Assembly (NCBI GenBank): GCA_015039365.1
Contig: WION01000103.1
Span: 1 to 64,000, forward strand
Length of the DNA stretch: 64,000 bases
Direction of reading: 5' to 3'
DNA from: Amanita rubescens
Taxonomy: Eukaryota > Basidiomycota > Agaricomycetes > Agaricales > Amanitaceae
The translations under genes and the position numbers were made by a program. The notes beneath the pieces were generated by a model. It did no database searches. It saw nothing but the letters and a program-made list of their open reading frames with translations, and was not told where the DNA came from. Below are positions 44,893 through 56,482 of this stretch, piece by piece (the stretch's first letter is position 1; the number at the start of each line of letters is the position of its first letter).

Positions 44893-45813
44893 TCAAACAT
44901 ATGGAACGATATAATTTCCAGAGCCTTCCTTGGTGTGCGTACTCCCAGCTGGACAAGGCCCGGCAACGCCTCCTCCATACCACAGCAACTGACACTTTCT
45001 ACACCACGACCAATCGCTTTGACCTTGAGTTGCGGTACTGAGAACATAATTGCCGCTTCCACCAAAGTTGTGTCCACCGCCCCCCCGCGCGCAAACTCCA
45101 GTGCCGAATCCTGAGTATGCCAATCCATAACACCTGTTGCACCCTCAATAACTTTCAAAAAAAGAAAAGAAAAACACACCTGTTGCACCACTTCCAGTCA
45201 GGCTGTCCAGGCGCCTTGGGTTCATTGTTCGTGAGTTTGTAATTTAAGCTACCGACGTGCGTGTGGGCACCACCAGACGTGCAGACTGAATATCCATCGA
45301 AGGCAAGGCATTGACACTTGAGGCACCAGCGCCACTGATCTTGGCCTCCTGTGATAGAGTTACCAAGCGTGTAATTGCCACTGCCGCTAAAAGTGTGATT
45401 TCCGCCGCTCATGCATGGTCCACTGGCAAATGTCATTGCCTGGCATTTGGAGCACCAATGCCAGTTCGGCTGTCCGGGCGCACTAGGGTTGTTGACGGGA
45501 ATACTATAGTTTCCGCTGGCCGACTGCTCGTGGATTCCGCCGCCTGGGCATGGACCGACCTAGGACCTAGTTGAGTTGAAAACACTGTGCATACAAGCAT
45601 AACAAAACCAACTGTCGTGCTGAAGGACATTTCTTGACATTTGTTACACCACTTCCAACCGTTTTGTTCGCCGCTAGCGGGGGGCTGAGTCGACACGCTG
45701 TAGTCTCCACTTTGCGAATGATCATGTATACCCCTTGCTGCGCAAACAGCATTTCCCGCAAACGAGAGAACTCCACATTTGTTGCACCAGTACCAATCGG
45801 TCTGGAGAGGCAT
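44893..45813 (-). CDS. six-repeat Trp/Cys (WxWCxKC) protein
   Basis: Start MPLQTDWYWCNKCG. Six tandem repeats of about 45 residues follow the pattern W-x-W-C-x-K/R-C, an aromatic strand, a further Cys, Gly-rich, H-x-H/x, then GSGNY. They begin at TDWYWCNKC, GWKWCNKC, NWHWCSKC, QWRWCLKC, DWKWCNRC and DWSWCRKC. Two introns restore frame: about 45562-45615 within repeat 2, and about 45130-45175 at the start of repeat 5. The two Cys pairs and the His per repeat could bind metal or form disulfides. Similar repeats are known to me in secreted or cell-surface proteins of bacteria and fungi, without an assigned function. No signal peptide is visible. It lies next to the Plavaka element but outside its inverted repeats. 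Confidence 0.7.
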
Positions 45814-46161
45814 CGCGGATGGAGTCGAGAGTTATTGGTATTGTTAGTGTCCAAATCGATGAGGATCGTCCCCATCGAGTAGCTACTTAAATACATGTCC
45901 ATCTCAGCTGTCTGGCTATTTATAGATAGACAGATGTACACTAGATTGTTCTCTGGGTACGTTACAATGCGTATCGTCCAATCACAATGCTCCCTAAAAT
46001 CTTCAACACTCCCTATCAAGCTTGAAGCGAACCCACGCCTACATGAGTCGAAGGAGACGAAATTCAAATGTGATATTAGCCAACACGTGGATGCGCCCCT
46101 CTTATGCAACGCGCAAGTCTCTTAAGAAATCCAAAACCAAACACAGTTATTCCAAGAACCT
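45814..46161 (+). other. promoter-side flank of the Trp/Cys gene
   Basis: Upstream region of the minus-strand gene up to the left end of the Plavaka element. No gene seen. Confidence 0.4.
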
Positions 46162-46195
46162 CATCAGGAAAACTCCATTTCGGCTTATGTACTTA
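46162..46195 (+). repeat. left terminal inverted repeat of Plavaka element
   Basis: Begins CATCAGGAAAACTCCATTT; matches the reverse complement of 52324-52357 at 31 of 34 positions. Confidence 0.85.
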
Positions 46196-46407
46196 TAGTC
46201 ACTTATATCCACTTCAGTAAGTTGATAAGGAATGCCATAAGTTGATAAGAATGAAAAGTGATGAAGTGTGATTCACTTGTTTCAGGAGATCCCTTTACTT
46301 ATTAAGTACACAGGCCTTACCGAAGCGACCACTAAGTATTGTTTCAAGCCAATAAGTATGCAAACAAGTCACGCTATATTTGGTACGCGATTTACACAGC
46401 AGGCGTT

Positions 46408-48692
46408 CTATTCGCTATCGGACTCATAAGCTAGCGAGCGAGCATCGTCGGGAGCATGCGAAGCTGTTGTGGGCAAGGACGGTGGCATGGAGCGTGGTAT
46501 ACTTGAGGCTTCCATAGCCTTGTCAAGTATCTTCTGCCACTTGCGCTCGCTCATACGAAGAATCGCCGGGATGACGGCGTTCGTTGCGCCTCCCCAGTGC
46601 ACCTCCGAAAATTCTTCTTCCTTCTTTTTGCTGACATCTTCCCCAAGCGTACAATATCCGGACTCCCATGCCTTCAGCGCTCGTTCAGCCTAGAAAAAGA
46701 TGCGACTGTTGTCACATCAGCCAATCATAAACGGACAGTTCCACATACTGCGACAGTAGCGAGTGCAAGTGCTCCTCGGGGAGGCTCAGAAATCTGGAGC
46801 TCCGGAGGGAGCTGGGCAGTCATCTCTAGATGCGCCCTGATGCCGGCAACGATATACGGTGCGAGAAATAGCCCTTGATATCCCTACAGTAAAGTATGTG
46901 AAATTCGGCAGGTGAACGAATGTTGGTTACTTACTGAGGGTTGAGGTGCATCATGCGTCTCCCACATATAACGGGCGCCCTCCAACAGTTCACCCACATA
47001 CTCTGCAATGGCGGTCGGGGCTTCACCACATTGATCGTTGAGGTATCGCTCAGTCGCCTGTAGGACCTCACGAGCGATGCGCGCTCGCCATTCACAACCA
47101 CGCTGACATGCCTTATGTCTTGTTAGCGGTTGAACGGATTGAGCCGTAAGTGACACCTCACAATTAAATACTCGGGGCCATTATGCGCTATGTCGCGTGC
47201 GGCATCAGGGAGTACGAGCCGATAAATGTAGATTAACTCATTGAGTAGCTCAGGGTTGGAGTTGTCCCATGGATTGGTTAGAGCTCCGAGAACGGACCTG
47301 AATGCCGGTATGAGAAGCTTCCTCCACGATTCAAGCTGTTTGGGGGTCAAATTGAGGCACCCCATGGAGGAACGATCCTTTGTTTTACCCCGGCGGCGAC
47401 CAGGAAGTCCAGGGTCAAGCGCTTCGACCTTGATGAGGGGCGTATTATGCTCGACTTTAGTTGTGACCTGTTCCGAACTTAAGTAAGAATGAGCGGCAAT
47501 ACTTAATAGGCAAACCTTGACTTGAGATGCCTTCACGGGGAGTGGAGTCATCTCCTGTATGTCGTCATCCATAATTCCACCATACTGTAGGTTAAAGCGA
47601 TTGTCTGAGTCTTTAGCATCCGGGGCGTTTGTGAGTGTGCCATTGTAGTTCCGTAATGGCAGTTGGTTTGAGTGCTGAGAACTGTGTTCGGTTGACTTGG
47701 TTCGTTTGGCTGTTGGTGGTCTAGCGGATTGTGATAGTAAGTGAGCGGTGAGAGGGGACGTGCAAGACGTGACTAGTTGACTTACAACTGTGAGTCAGAG
47801 TCAAGCGGATGTTTACCTGTGTTTGTATTTCCACCAGTGCTCGACTTGACGTTCGTCCTCGGCTCAAACTGACGGTGAGCTTCAATATGTGCTCGAGCCT
47901 CACCGCGCTTAGATTTCTTGCCCTTTTGTTTAGGAGCGTCGTCTTCATAGTCCTATATATACGAGGGCTGAGATTATGCTGCTCGTAAGTCAAATTGCAA
48001 TGTCTCACCATTTCCATTTTAGATTCACTCTCACTGGGGGGCGTATAATCCGTGTCATCCATACGCGATGCATCTGACTCGAGATGCTCCTCTATAGCTG
48101 GTGAAGAATCACTGTTTTGGACGACAACAGCCTCGACAACAGCCTGCTGAGCCATCGGTTGTGCAACAGGCCGTTTCACTTTCTGAGCAGCTCTCGTGAC
48201 TGGTCGGGCTGCGTTTACCTGCTCGTCTGCATGTTGGAGGGTAAGTGCATCCTCGAAAGCAGCAATACGATCTGTATTTTTGAGGAGACGTGCTTGATAG
48301 GTGTTCTTCTCTACAGCCTTGGCTTGACGACGCTGGGCTGCTTCCTGTTTCTTCTGCAAGGCTTTCAAATCTTCGTCATCTAGCGCAAGCAGCCCAGGAC
48401 GCTTATGGGCATTAGCTGCACGTGTTGCAATACCACTACGGGCACAGCTGGGAGGTTTGGGACTGATGGATCCGCTGCTTGCATTGTTAGTATCCACCGG
48501 CGAGCTGTTTTCTTTCTGGTTGGCAACTACCTGAAGGTCCTTGGGTGATTTACACATTTGGACCATTTTTTTCATACTCACCTCACTATACAGTCGAGCA
48601 TCTTTTCGCCCTGGTGTATGAACCTTACCAGGAGTTGGAGGAGTGACTGGTACTTGTTTTATGCGTTGAAGAGGCATTTTTTTGAGTCGCAA
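46408..48692 (-). CDS. second protein of the Plavaka element, function unknown
   Basis: Minus-strand multi-exon gene divergent from the transposase. Exon 1 encodes MRLKKMPLQRIKQVP, with Pro/Lys/Ser-rich, low-complexity nuclear-type sequence, a coiled-coil-like Gln/Lys stretch (ALQKKQEAAQRRQAKAVEK) and an acidic patch (DDTDYTPPSESESK). Later exons read NLTPKQLESWRKLLIPAFRS, a folded segment, then YVGELLEGARYMWETHD and a C-terminal part with HWGGATNAVIPAILRMSERK, ending LAYESDSE. Such partner genes recur in mushroom Plavaka copies. A DNA-binding accessory role like TnpA of CACTA elements is inference. No disrupting stop is evident once introns are removed. Confidence 0.65.
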
Positions 48693-48811
48693 ATGGACCG
48701 ATGGTATTTTCGAGTGATTTTGTGTTTTCCGAGACGCTATTATATTTGTTTAGGACATTGGTGGCTTGCTAGCTCTTGCTAGTTACAGCCACATCTCACT
48801 CTATCATATAC

Positions 48812-51800
48812 ATGTCGAAACGTCAGTATAGACCTCGGTCATTTATCTGTCAATACAAGCTTGAGGATGGACGGAACTGTGGCCGTGGTTTCCTGAACAG
48901 GTCCGGACTGACTCAACACGTCAATGCTAAACACCGCACATTCGCCACCATCACTGCCAACCCTGACCGACGTAAGGGTAGCGATGATGTTAACATTATC
49001 AATGCCAACTGGGATAATGACGATCTTATGGAATCAGGGCCAGCCGCGCCTGAGGAAACTGCTGAGGATGATATTCCACCAGCCCGTTGCACTATTGAAA
49101 AGCATCCGCTACTAGACGGTAACGTTCTTATATTACTTCTTTATAAATACAACACTAATGGACGGAATATCATTAGGGACCCCATGTAATAATTTAGGTC
49201 AAGATCTCCCTGCTGATGCGCCACCATCAGTCACTGATCACCATGCGTCTTTTGCTCCCTTTCTGGACCGCGCCGATTTTGAACTAGCAGAATTCTTGTA
49301 CACGCGAAATCAAACCCCCGCCACCCAGATTGATGCCCTTATGGACATATGGGCATCGAAATCTGGGGACCACAACCCACCATTCGTTGATCACAAGGAT
49401 CTTTACCACACGATCGATAGCATCCCACTTGGCGATGTGACTTGGAAGGCACTATCGGTATCATATTGTGGCGAGATTCCAGCTGGGATGGATGTTCCGC
49501 CTTGGTTCACATCCGAGTATGAGGTCTGGTATCGAGACCCGCTAGCCGTACTGGAGAATCAGCTTGCCAATCCGGATTTCACAGGGAAATTCCACATCTC
49601 CCCGTATCGTGAATACAACGAAAATGGCGAGCGAGTTTGGTCCGATGTAATGTCAGCCAATTGGGCATGGAAGCAGGCCGTACGTTGTGTGAAACATTGA
49701 ATACAAAATGAATGTCTAATCATATGCTAATCACAGGACGCCATAGCCGAAGATCCATCTACGCATGGCAGCATGTTCGTTCCTGTCATCCTTGGTAGCG
49801 ACAAGACAACGGTTTCAGTAGCAACAGGCCAAAATGAGTATTACCCTCTTTACATCTCCATTGGGAATGTTCAAAATAGCGTGCGTCGTGCACACAAAAA
49901 TGCGGTGTCTCTTTTGGCATTTCTGGCTATTCCTAAGAGTACGTAGACCATCTATTAACGTTCCGTGACATCCGATTGACCGATATCAGCTGACCGTAAA
50001 CATACAAACGATGATCACTGGCGCCAGTTTCGTCGGCAGCTGTTCCATTCATCAATTCAAGCAATATGTGAATCCCTGCGACCTACGATGTTGGAACCCT
50101 GTGTCACAAAATGTCCAGATGGACATTTTCGACGAGTTATATATGGCCTCGGTCCTTACATTGCCGACTACCCAGAACAATGTATCCTGGCCAGTATTGT
50201 GGGTGACTGGTGTCCCCGGTAAGTATTTGATTACTCATCGACACAACTTACAAAACTTAATTATTCGTTATAGATGTACTGGCACACCTGACGATCTTGA
50301 TGGCCCATCTCTCCCACGCACAACGGCCTATACGGCCATGCTATCAGATTGTCTGGACTTGGAGACGCTATGGACTGATTATGGCATTGTTGGTGACGTT
50401 AAGGTGGGGTGAATCCTTGATATGACTTGCCGGCCTGAGCGTAATCCGCATACAGCCATTCACCACATTTTTCCCACGTGCAAGCATTTACGAGCTAATT
50501 ACATCCGACCTCCTGCATCAAGTTATCAAGGGAACCTTCAAGGACCATTTAGTCACTTGGGTGGGCGAGTGGCTTGAGCTAGAACATGGGAAGACACAGG
50601 CAGATGCCATAATGGCGGATATTGACCGGAGGTATGAATACTAACCATCAAACCTTCCATTTGATTGATGGCTCATGACAGTTCTGTATTCAGGATAGCA
50701 GCAGTACCTTCATTCCCAGGTCTCCGGCGGTTTCCCGAAGGGCGAGGGTTCAAGCAATGGACCGGGGATGACTCCAAGGCTCTAATGAAGGTAAGCAAAC
50801 ACCCTATTCGCTTAAATATGTCTAATTACATGTCTATTAAGGTATATCTACCTGCAATATCTGAACACGTACCGGAACAGATGGTTAAATGCCTGGCGGC
50901 ATTCCTAGATTTCTGTTATTTGGTCCGGCGATCAACGCATACAGAATCTATGCTTAACGAAATTGATAATGCACTCACCCGTTTCCATCGAGACCGGGTC
51001 ATATTCAAAACTCTTGGTGTTCGCAAGGAAGGCCGTGTTCGCAAGGTCGGTCTCAGTATACCTCGGCAACATTCACTCGTTCACTACAAGGAGACGATCC
51101 AACTCTTTGGTTCACCAAATGGACTTTGTTCGTCCATCACGGAATCAATGCACATCAAGGCCGTCAAGGACCCATGGCGCCGCACCAACAAATATCATCC
51201 ACTTGGGCAGATGTTGCTTATCAACCAGCGTCTCGCCAAACTGGCTGCATTCCGGTCATATCTAGAGAAGCACCACATGTTGGATGGACCCCTCTTGCCG
51301 GCTGACACCAGGGAGACAATAGGTGGGAATACGGGACAGGACGACGATCACCAAATAGTGCACGGGCCAAGCCGTCAGGTAGATCATGAGGTTAACCTAG
51401 CAATGACACGAGGTGGGTCATTTTCGTAGCTCCTCGAGTTTCATGGATAGCCATAACGAGCTCCTACTATAGCCCGTGGTTATCCCCATCGCGTACATCA
51501 ACTTGCAGAATGTCTCAATATCCTCAACCTCCCACGCCTCGTTGGCAAGTTCCTTCACATACAGCTATTCCCCAACTCCGACGTTTCCCCTGATGATCTC
51601 ACTCTGAATGAGCTGCCCGCCGCAGACCCACGCTCATTCCATATCTATCATTCTGCGGTAGCCGAGTTTTATGCCCCTAGCGATTGTTCAGGCGATGGTG
51701 GACGGCGTCGTGAACGTATCCGAGCAACACCCACCTGGCACAACAACAGTTCTCGTCGAGATTGTGTCTTTGTCTCAAAAGACCCAACGGCTCAAGGCAT

Positions 51801-52137
51801 GGCAAGCATGGAGGCAGCACGAACCGTTTTCTTTGTCTCATTCACGTACAACAAACAGGTGTTCCCTTGCGCACTTGTCGAATGGTTTACAACCCGTCAG
51901 CGACCCTGTCCTCGGACAGGGATGTGGATTGTTGATCGAGACTACGAGCGTGATGGAACGCGAAGCATGGAACTAATTCACATAGACAGCGTTATACGTG
52001 GTGCACATCTCATCCCGGTCTTTGGACAGGGTTTTGTTCCCATGGATTTGACATACCATAACTCTCTCGATAGATATGATACATTCTATGTCAACCAATT
52101 TGCTGATCACAATTCGTTTGACCTGTTGTACAGATGA
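48812..52137 (+). CDS. Plavaka transposase
   Basis: Start MSKRQYRPRSF, with an N-terminal C2H2-like finger (CGRGFLNRSGLTQHVNAKH). Then the family hallmarks in order: FELAEFLYTRNQ, IDALMDIWASK, PWFTSEYEVWYRDPLAVLEN, SPYREYNENGERVWSDVMSA, FVPVILGSDKTTVSVATGQN, YYPLYISIGN, LAFLAIPK, RQLFHSSIQAICESLRP, GLGPYIADYPEQ, DYGIVGDV, DLLHQVIKGTFKDHLVTWV, FPGLRRFPEGRGFKQWTGDD, SLPRQHSLVHY-like IPRQHSLVHYKE and LCSSITESMHIKAVKDPWRR. Early exons 48812-49118, 49177-49679, 49737-49939 and 49990-50218 join in frame, and later ones also splice cleanly. It ends in FVNQFADHNSFDLLYR-like sequence. It appears complete and uninterrupted, so it could be active. Confidence 0.85.
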
Positions 52138-52177
52138 TGTCTATTGTTTAGCTAATTCTTTGTCTCTTACACATATT

Positions 52178-52290
52178 GAAATCACAAGTAGATAAGACAT
52201 GTGTATGACTTACACAAGACGTGCAAGTAACATCTTAAGAAATCACAAGTAGATAAGACATGTGTGACTTACACAAGACGTGAAGTAACC
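52178..52290 (+). repeat. subterminal tandem repeat of the Plavaka element
   Basis: Two copies, 61 bp apart, of AATCACAAGTAGATAAGACA followed by TGTG, GACTTACACAAGACGTG and AAGTAAC. Related short GATAAG motifs occur near the left end. In CACTA-type elements subterminal repeats are transposase-binding sites. Confidence 0.7.
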
Positions 52291-52323
52291 CAGCAAGTAA
52301 CTTCTCAAGTGCGTAAGTGCTCC

Positions 52324-52357
52324 TAAGCAAATAAGCCAAAATGGAGTTTTCCTGATG
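52324..52357 (-). repeat. right terminal inverted repeat of Plavaka element
   Basis: Ends GGAGTTTTCCTGATG; inverted match of 46162-46195. Confidence 0.85.
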
Positions 52358-52501
52358 CTCGTTCAACCACTAGTTGGCATAAAAGCGCGATAACGCCTTC
52401 GCGCGCTGCAGAAAACACCGACTCCAGCGGACGACGACATTAATGTACGTATGCGTACACACTCCTCACATTGCTTATGCAACTTTTACAGGACAATAAC
52501 G

Positions 52502-53015
52502 ATGGATCTCGATTCTCTAACGAGCGCACTGCTGTCAATGCAGTTTATGCTTTACTCTACACGTCAGAGTTCGAGCATAGAATAGAATCTACAATCCTGG
52601 TTCAAATTCCGTATAGGTTGAATTCGTTGTCATCTTATCGAATGGTTTGTCGTGGCACAGCCATCTTGTGTTAGGACTCACGTTGAAACGTCAGGTTCAA
52701 GTCAAGCCAGTCTATGTGAAGGGCTATGGCGTTGATGAACGCAAGATCTCAGAAATCATGAAGATAGATCCCTCAGACGGAAGGATCGATGTCGGCGTCC
52801 AGAAATTTTTGAACCACGTGGATCGCGAGTCTCATTGGCTACTCACTGGGCGTAGTCTGGATGGGTGTTCCTATATCGTCATATCGTTCGGCAAAGACGC
52901 GTTTAGTAACAACCTGGAGGAGTTGGAGAAAAAGCCTCTCCCTTCTCCGAAATATCTTCAAGCAATGGACGTCGTATTCTATGGTCCTGCGGTGTTTGAG
53001 TTCGTCTCGTGGTAG
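52502..53015 (+). CDS. small hypothetical protein
   Basis: Two-exon model: MDLDSLTSALLSMQFMLYST, then an intron 52563-52674 (GTCAGA...TTAG), then LTLKRQVQVKPVYVKGYGVD through a compact, mixed alpha/beta-looking stretch (LDGCSYIVISFGKDAF) to FEFVSW. About 133 residues, with no signal peptide or membrane segment. I do not recognise it. The alternative is that only the second exon frame, from 52647, is coding. The exon-intron border sequence is the segment duplicated at 44797-44834. It sits between the Plavaka right end and MK5. Confidence 0.4.
52553..52590 (+). repeat. short duplicated segment, right copy
   Basis: TACTCTACACGTCAGAGTTC and the following GAGCATAGAATAGAAT, near-identical to 44797-44834. 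Confidence 0.6.
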
Positions 53016-53955
53016 AGACCATGCCACAATTTATCGTATGCATGCATTTTGTGCGTGATTGAGATAAACTTCGACTTTCACGCTGATCCATTCTTTAGCC
53101 TGCCCTTGATTGAAATTTATTCAATTATTCACTGAGGTTGTAACCTCGGAAAAGGAAAAAGAAACTTGAAGGCTAAGCGCGTGTACGCAAGCAGCCATGG
53201 GATTTCGGGTCAAAGCAGCTAGCTACCGAAATCATAGGCAAAGGTTGTTGAGGCCTCTTCTCGCAGTGGAAAGGCGGGCCTAGCGCGCTAGTTCTCATTT
53301 GTGAATTGCGAGATGCCTGTTTTTTGGGGGGAAAAAGGAGTGGAATCAACCTCGCCGCACCTAACAGCTTAGTATTCGCCATTTCGGATTTGACGGAGAG
53401 TGTACTAGTGCAATTGGACGTCCGTTTCCGAGAACCGGTCGTTCCAGCCCGCCGATCGAAAACTCCATATCTTCGTGAAGATACCACCTATTACTGGTGA
53501 GTAGAGCCTTTTGTTCTTCAGGACGACAATAATTGATGATGACGCTTTCTTTTCCCCTGACCATCCACTTTAACTGGTTGCCCACCCTTCGTTTCCTCAC
53601 TCTTGTCATGGCTCATCGTTCACTGTCACCTCCCCCAATCCGCTAAACTCGATTGTCATGCCCTTATTTCTTTTGTCTTCTCGCACCGTTGCCCCCCGAC
53701 CATCGAACCTGGATGTACTAGAAAACATCTATTTTTGGCTGGATTAAGTAAGAGAAGATTGTATTCCACACTATTATTCCAAAAAGAGTTGCGAGTCTAC
53801 CACCGACGAGTGTTGTCGGACATATGCGGTGCTAGAGCTGTAATGATCAAAGTTATTGTTCTTGATCAGAAAACCACATATGCTCGCGTGCTCACTGCGC
53901 ATAACGAGAACGGGATGCGGTGCTTTCCAGTGCCGTGTCGGTGCTTAGATTTCCG
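53016..53955 (+). other. spacer upstream of MK5
   Basis: No convincing gene. Frames on both strands lack motifs and paralogues. Confidence 0.4.
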
Positions 53956-53969
53956 ATATATATATATAC
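53956..53969 (+). promoter_or_regulatory. TATA-type element of MK5
   Basis: Alternating AT run ending TATATACTT about 45 bp before the MK5 start codon. Confidence 0.45.
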
Positions 53970-54011
53970 TTAAGTTGCCTGCGACCTGCGAATTCTACAT
54001 CTCGGTCTGCC

Positions 54012-56080
54012 ATGGTTTTCTTTCAAAGTTTCTTCTCTACTATTGCCAAGACGGGAGCCCAGGTTGCTGCTGCTGCCGGGCCAATTCCGGGCCTAGGGGC
54101 CCTCGGAGAAATCGTCACTGCCATCATCATGCTATGCGACGGCGTCCCCCAAAACAGGTACGATCCATCCCTAGGCCCACGTTTCAACTTACCCTCTAAC
54201 CACTTCTAACTCGTTCACAGGCATGCTGCTCGTCACCTGGCCAAAAGATGCGAGCGACTGCGTGCTGCTCTAAAGCAGTACGAGAAGAAACCTCTCCCTG
54301 ATCGTACAATCCAATACTGGAACAACATGCTTGAGTCAGTTGACCGTCCCTCATTCGTGAATCTCACTGACTGCTTGCAGGGGTCTTAAGCAAGTCAGAG
54401 ACAAAATGCAGAAATGGTCAGGGAAAAGCTGGGCATATATGTTAGTGCACCAAGGCGACTTTGAGGTGGAGATCGACGATTGCAACATGATGATAAACGA
54501 CTATCTCGTTACCTTCGTTGTGAGCATCCTATATCTGATAGGGAGGCGTCCCTGACAATCGTTCAGGCTGCTTCCCATATGGAAGCGCAAGTATACCAGA
54601 AAGAAGACGAAAAGTGGAAAAGAAACCTCAAAGAGAGTCTCGACGCCGACCATCAAGAAGTTATGAAGGAGCTAGCCGCTTCGAATTTCCCAAAACGCAT
54701 AACGGAGTGTAACATTACGGAGAATGATCGAAAGACAATCTCAAGGATGATGCAAAGAGTGCGTCAACTATCATACACGCGTTTTGAGTTTAGCTTAACG
54801 TTCTCCCATTAGGGTTTAGCGATTGTATCAGAAGACGAACGTAAGCACATGGCAGAGAATCTATATGAATTGCTTTGGTCATCTGGTCGGATTCCACCCG
54901 AGTGCCTGCTGAACTCTGGAGAGGTCGAATGGTTGGGTGATATACCTGCAGAGGGCAGCAAGAACGTCGACATTTACAAAGGAAGGTATCTTCACAGCCA
55001 AGACGTTAGGATCAAGGTAATCCGCTCCGTCAACATGAAGGACGAGAAGTGCGTGGAGGTATGTCACCTTGTCACCGAAACATAGCCCGTGACTTACATA
55101 CCTTCAGAGAATCAGGCGCGAAGTCGAGCTGTGGGTGAAGATATACGAATATGATCGGGGAAGTCATATTACACCCTTCTATGGTTTCTATTCCCCCGAT
55201 GGATTTCGTCTGTGGGTGCTGTTGACGACACCACCCTCTGTCCATTGAGTTGATGTCATTCCAGCGCTTTGGTCAGTCCATGGATAGACAATGGAAATGC
55301 GCTGGCATATGTCAAGACGCACGACAAGCTTGTCAATTATAAGAACTTGGTACGTTGCTTTGTTTGATTGTCGCACAAAGCTTTGACTGTCATTATAGAT
55401 CCTTGGCATTGGGGAAGGGATCAAAGTCCTCCACTCTATGGATCCCTCCATTATCCACGGAAATCTGAGAGCAGTTCGTGTCTGTTATTCATAATAAACG
55501 AGAGTACCAACGTCTTTTCAAGGAAAAGATACTCATAGGAAATGAAGGCCAACCACTGATCACAGACTTTGCGCTTGCCAAGGTACGTCACATCAACACG
55601 TATCATATCTGTTTTTAATTTTGAATCCCACTTTTGTAGCTCGAAGGGAACATGATCACCCAAACCACTGGCGAGTCGAACAGTTGCAGATGGCGCGCCC
55701 CTGAGGTATTCGAAGAAAAAGCTGCGGTATCGGCTAAAGGCGATATCTATAGCTTCGGTATGACTATTCTCGAGGTGGGTGCGACTACTTTGCGTTTAAT
55801 ATCGTAGCATTGACCTTTTTCTTAGCTGTTTACACACGAAATGCCATATGCCGAGATCAAGAAATACCTCCAGGTAGTTTATAAGAAGAAGGACGAAGAC
55901 GGGGTGCCCCTCCGCCCGTTAGACCCGCGTGCCATGGAGCGTGGCTTGGACGACAAAATGTGGAATATTCTCCGCTTGTGTTGGTCCTTCGATCCGGGGG
56001 ATAGACCTTCAATCGATGGGCTAGTCGCGCTACTTTCACGACCTAATGCCATCTTACAAGACAAATCGGACAACATTTGA
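54012..56080 (+). CDS. MK5: MLKL-like helical bundle-pseudokinase protein
   Basis: Eleven exons can be fixed: 54012-54157, 54221-54334, 54381-54519, 54567-54758, 54813-55058, 55108-55211, 55265-55349, 55399-55473, 55523-55582, 55640-55774 and 55826-56080, giving about 516 residues. Residues 1-135: hydrophobic N-terminus (MVFFQSFFSTIAKTG) and bundle (AAGPIPGLGALGEIVTAIIM, VPQNRHAARHLAKRC, QVRDKMQKWSGKSW). Residues 135-200: brace (ADHQEVMKELAAS). Residues 215-500: pseudokinase with VRIKVIRSVNM, HGNLRA near 362, ITDFALAK near 382, CRWRAPEVFEE and GDIYSFGMTILE. The catalytic Asp is Asn and DFG is DFA. It is the cleanest example of the family here and a good template for the others. The cell-membrane executor role is by analogy with MLKL and fungal HeLo-type proteins. 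Confidence 0.9.
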
Positions 56081-56482
56081 TAACACCATTCTATCCACTT
56101 CCAAATAAATTAGGCACCAATACCTTGCCAGATCAACTTAACGTTCGTAATTAACATTTTCTAGATACACTAGGCTGGGTTGTGGTTCATGTCTTCCTGA
56201 TGACATTGACTTCGTTTGTTAGTGCACAAGGAGGATCTTGAATATTCATTTCATTCATTTCGCATTCAATATTATACACATGACGTTCGTATCAGCATTA
56301 CGGATAGCTATCATCCTCTGGTAGAGCCTCCACATGACTGTCGCGAATACCGTTGTTTGTAACATGCTACATGCTATACTTTGCGCTAGCGATACATAAG
56401 ATTGACTTTGGTGTCCACTACGCGTTCATAATCTCAAACGTAATGGACAGTGTGCTGATCCAATAGACGAAAGGATCCAGCT
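56081..56482 (+). other. spacer between convergent MK5 and MK6
   Basis: Contains the 3' ends of two converging genes. Nothing else is recognised. Confidence 0.5.

Larger units (their letters stand above)
46162..52357 (+). mobile_element. Plavaka-type (CMC superfamily) DNA transposon, apparently complete
   Basis: About 6.2 kb between inverted repeats of 34 bp (31 of 34 matching). It contains a transposase reading right and a second gene reading left from a shared central promoter region, the two-gene layout of CACTA-like elements. A 2-bp CT flanks both ends if the element starts at CATCAGG; this is compatible with the short duplications of the superfamily but too short to prove. Open frames and near-identical ends suggest a young insertion. 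Confidence 0.85.

Noticed and set aside
46160..52359. CT as target-site duplication of the Plavaka element
   Set aside because: Two matching bases are expected by chance in many placements of the end, so I do not list it as a feature.
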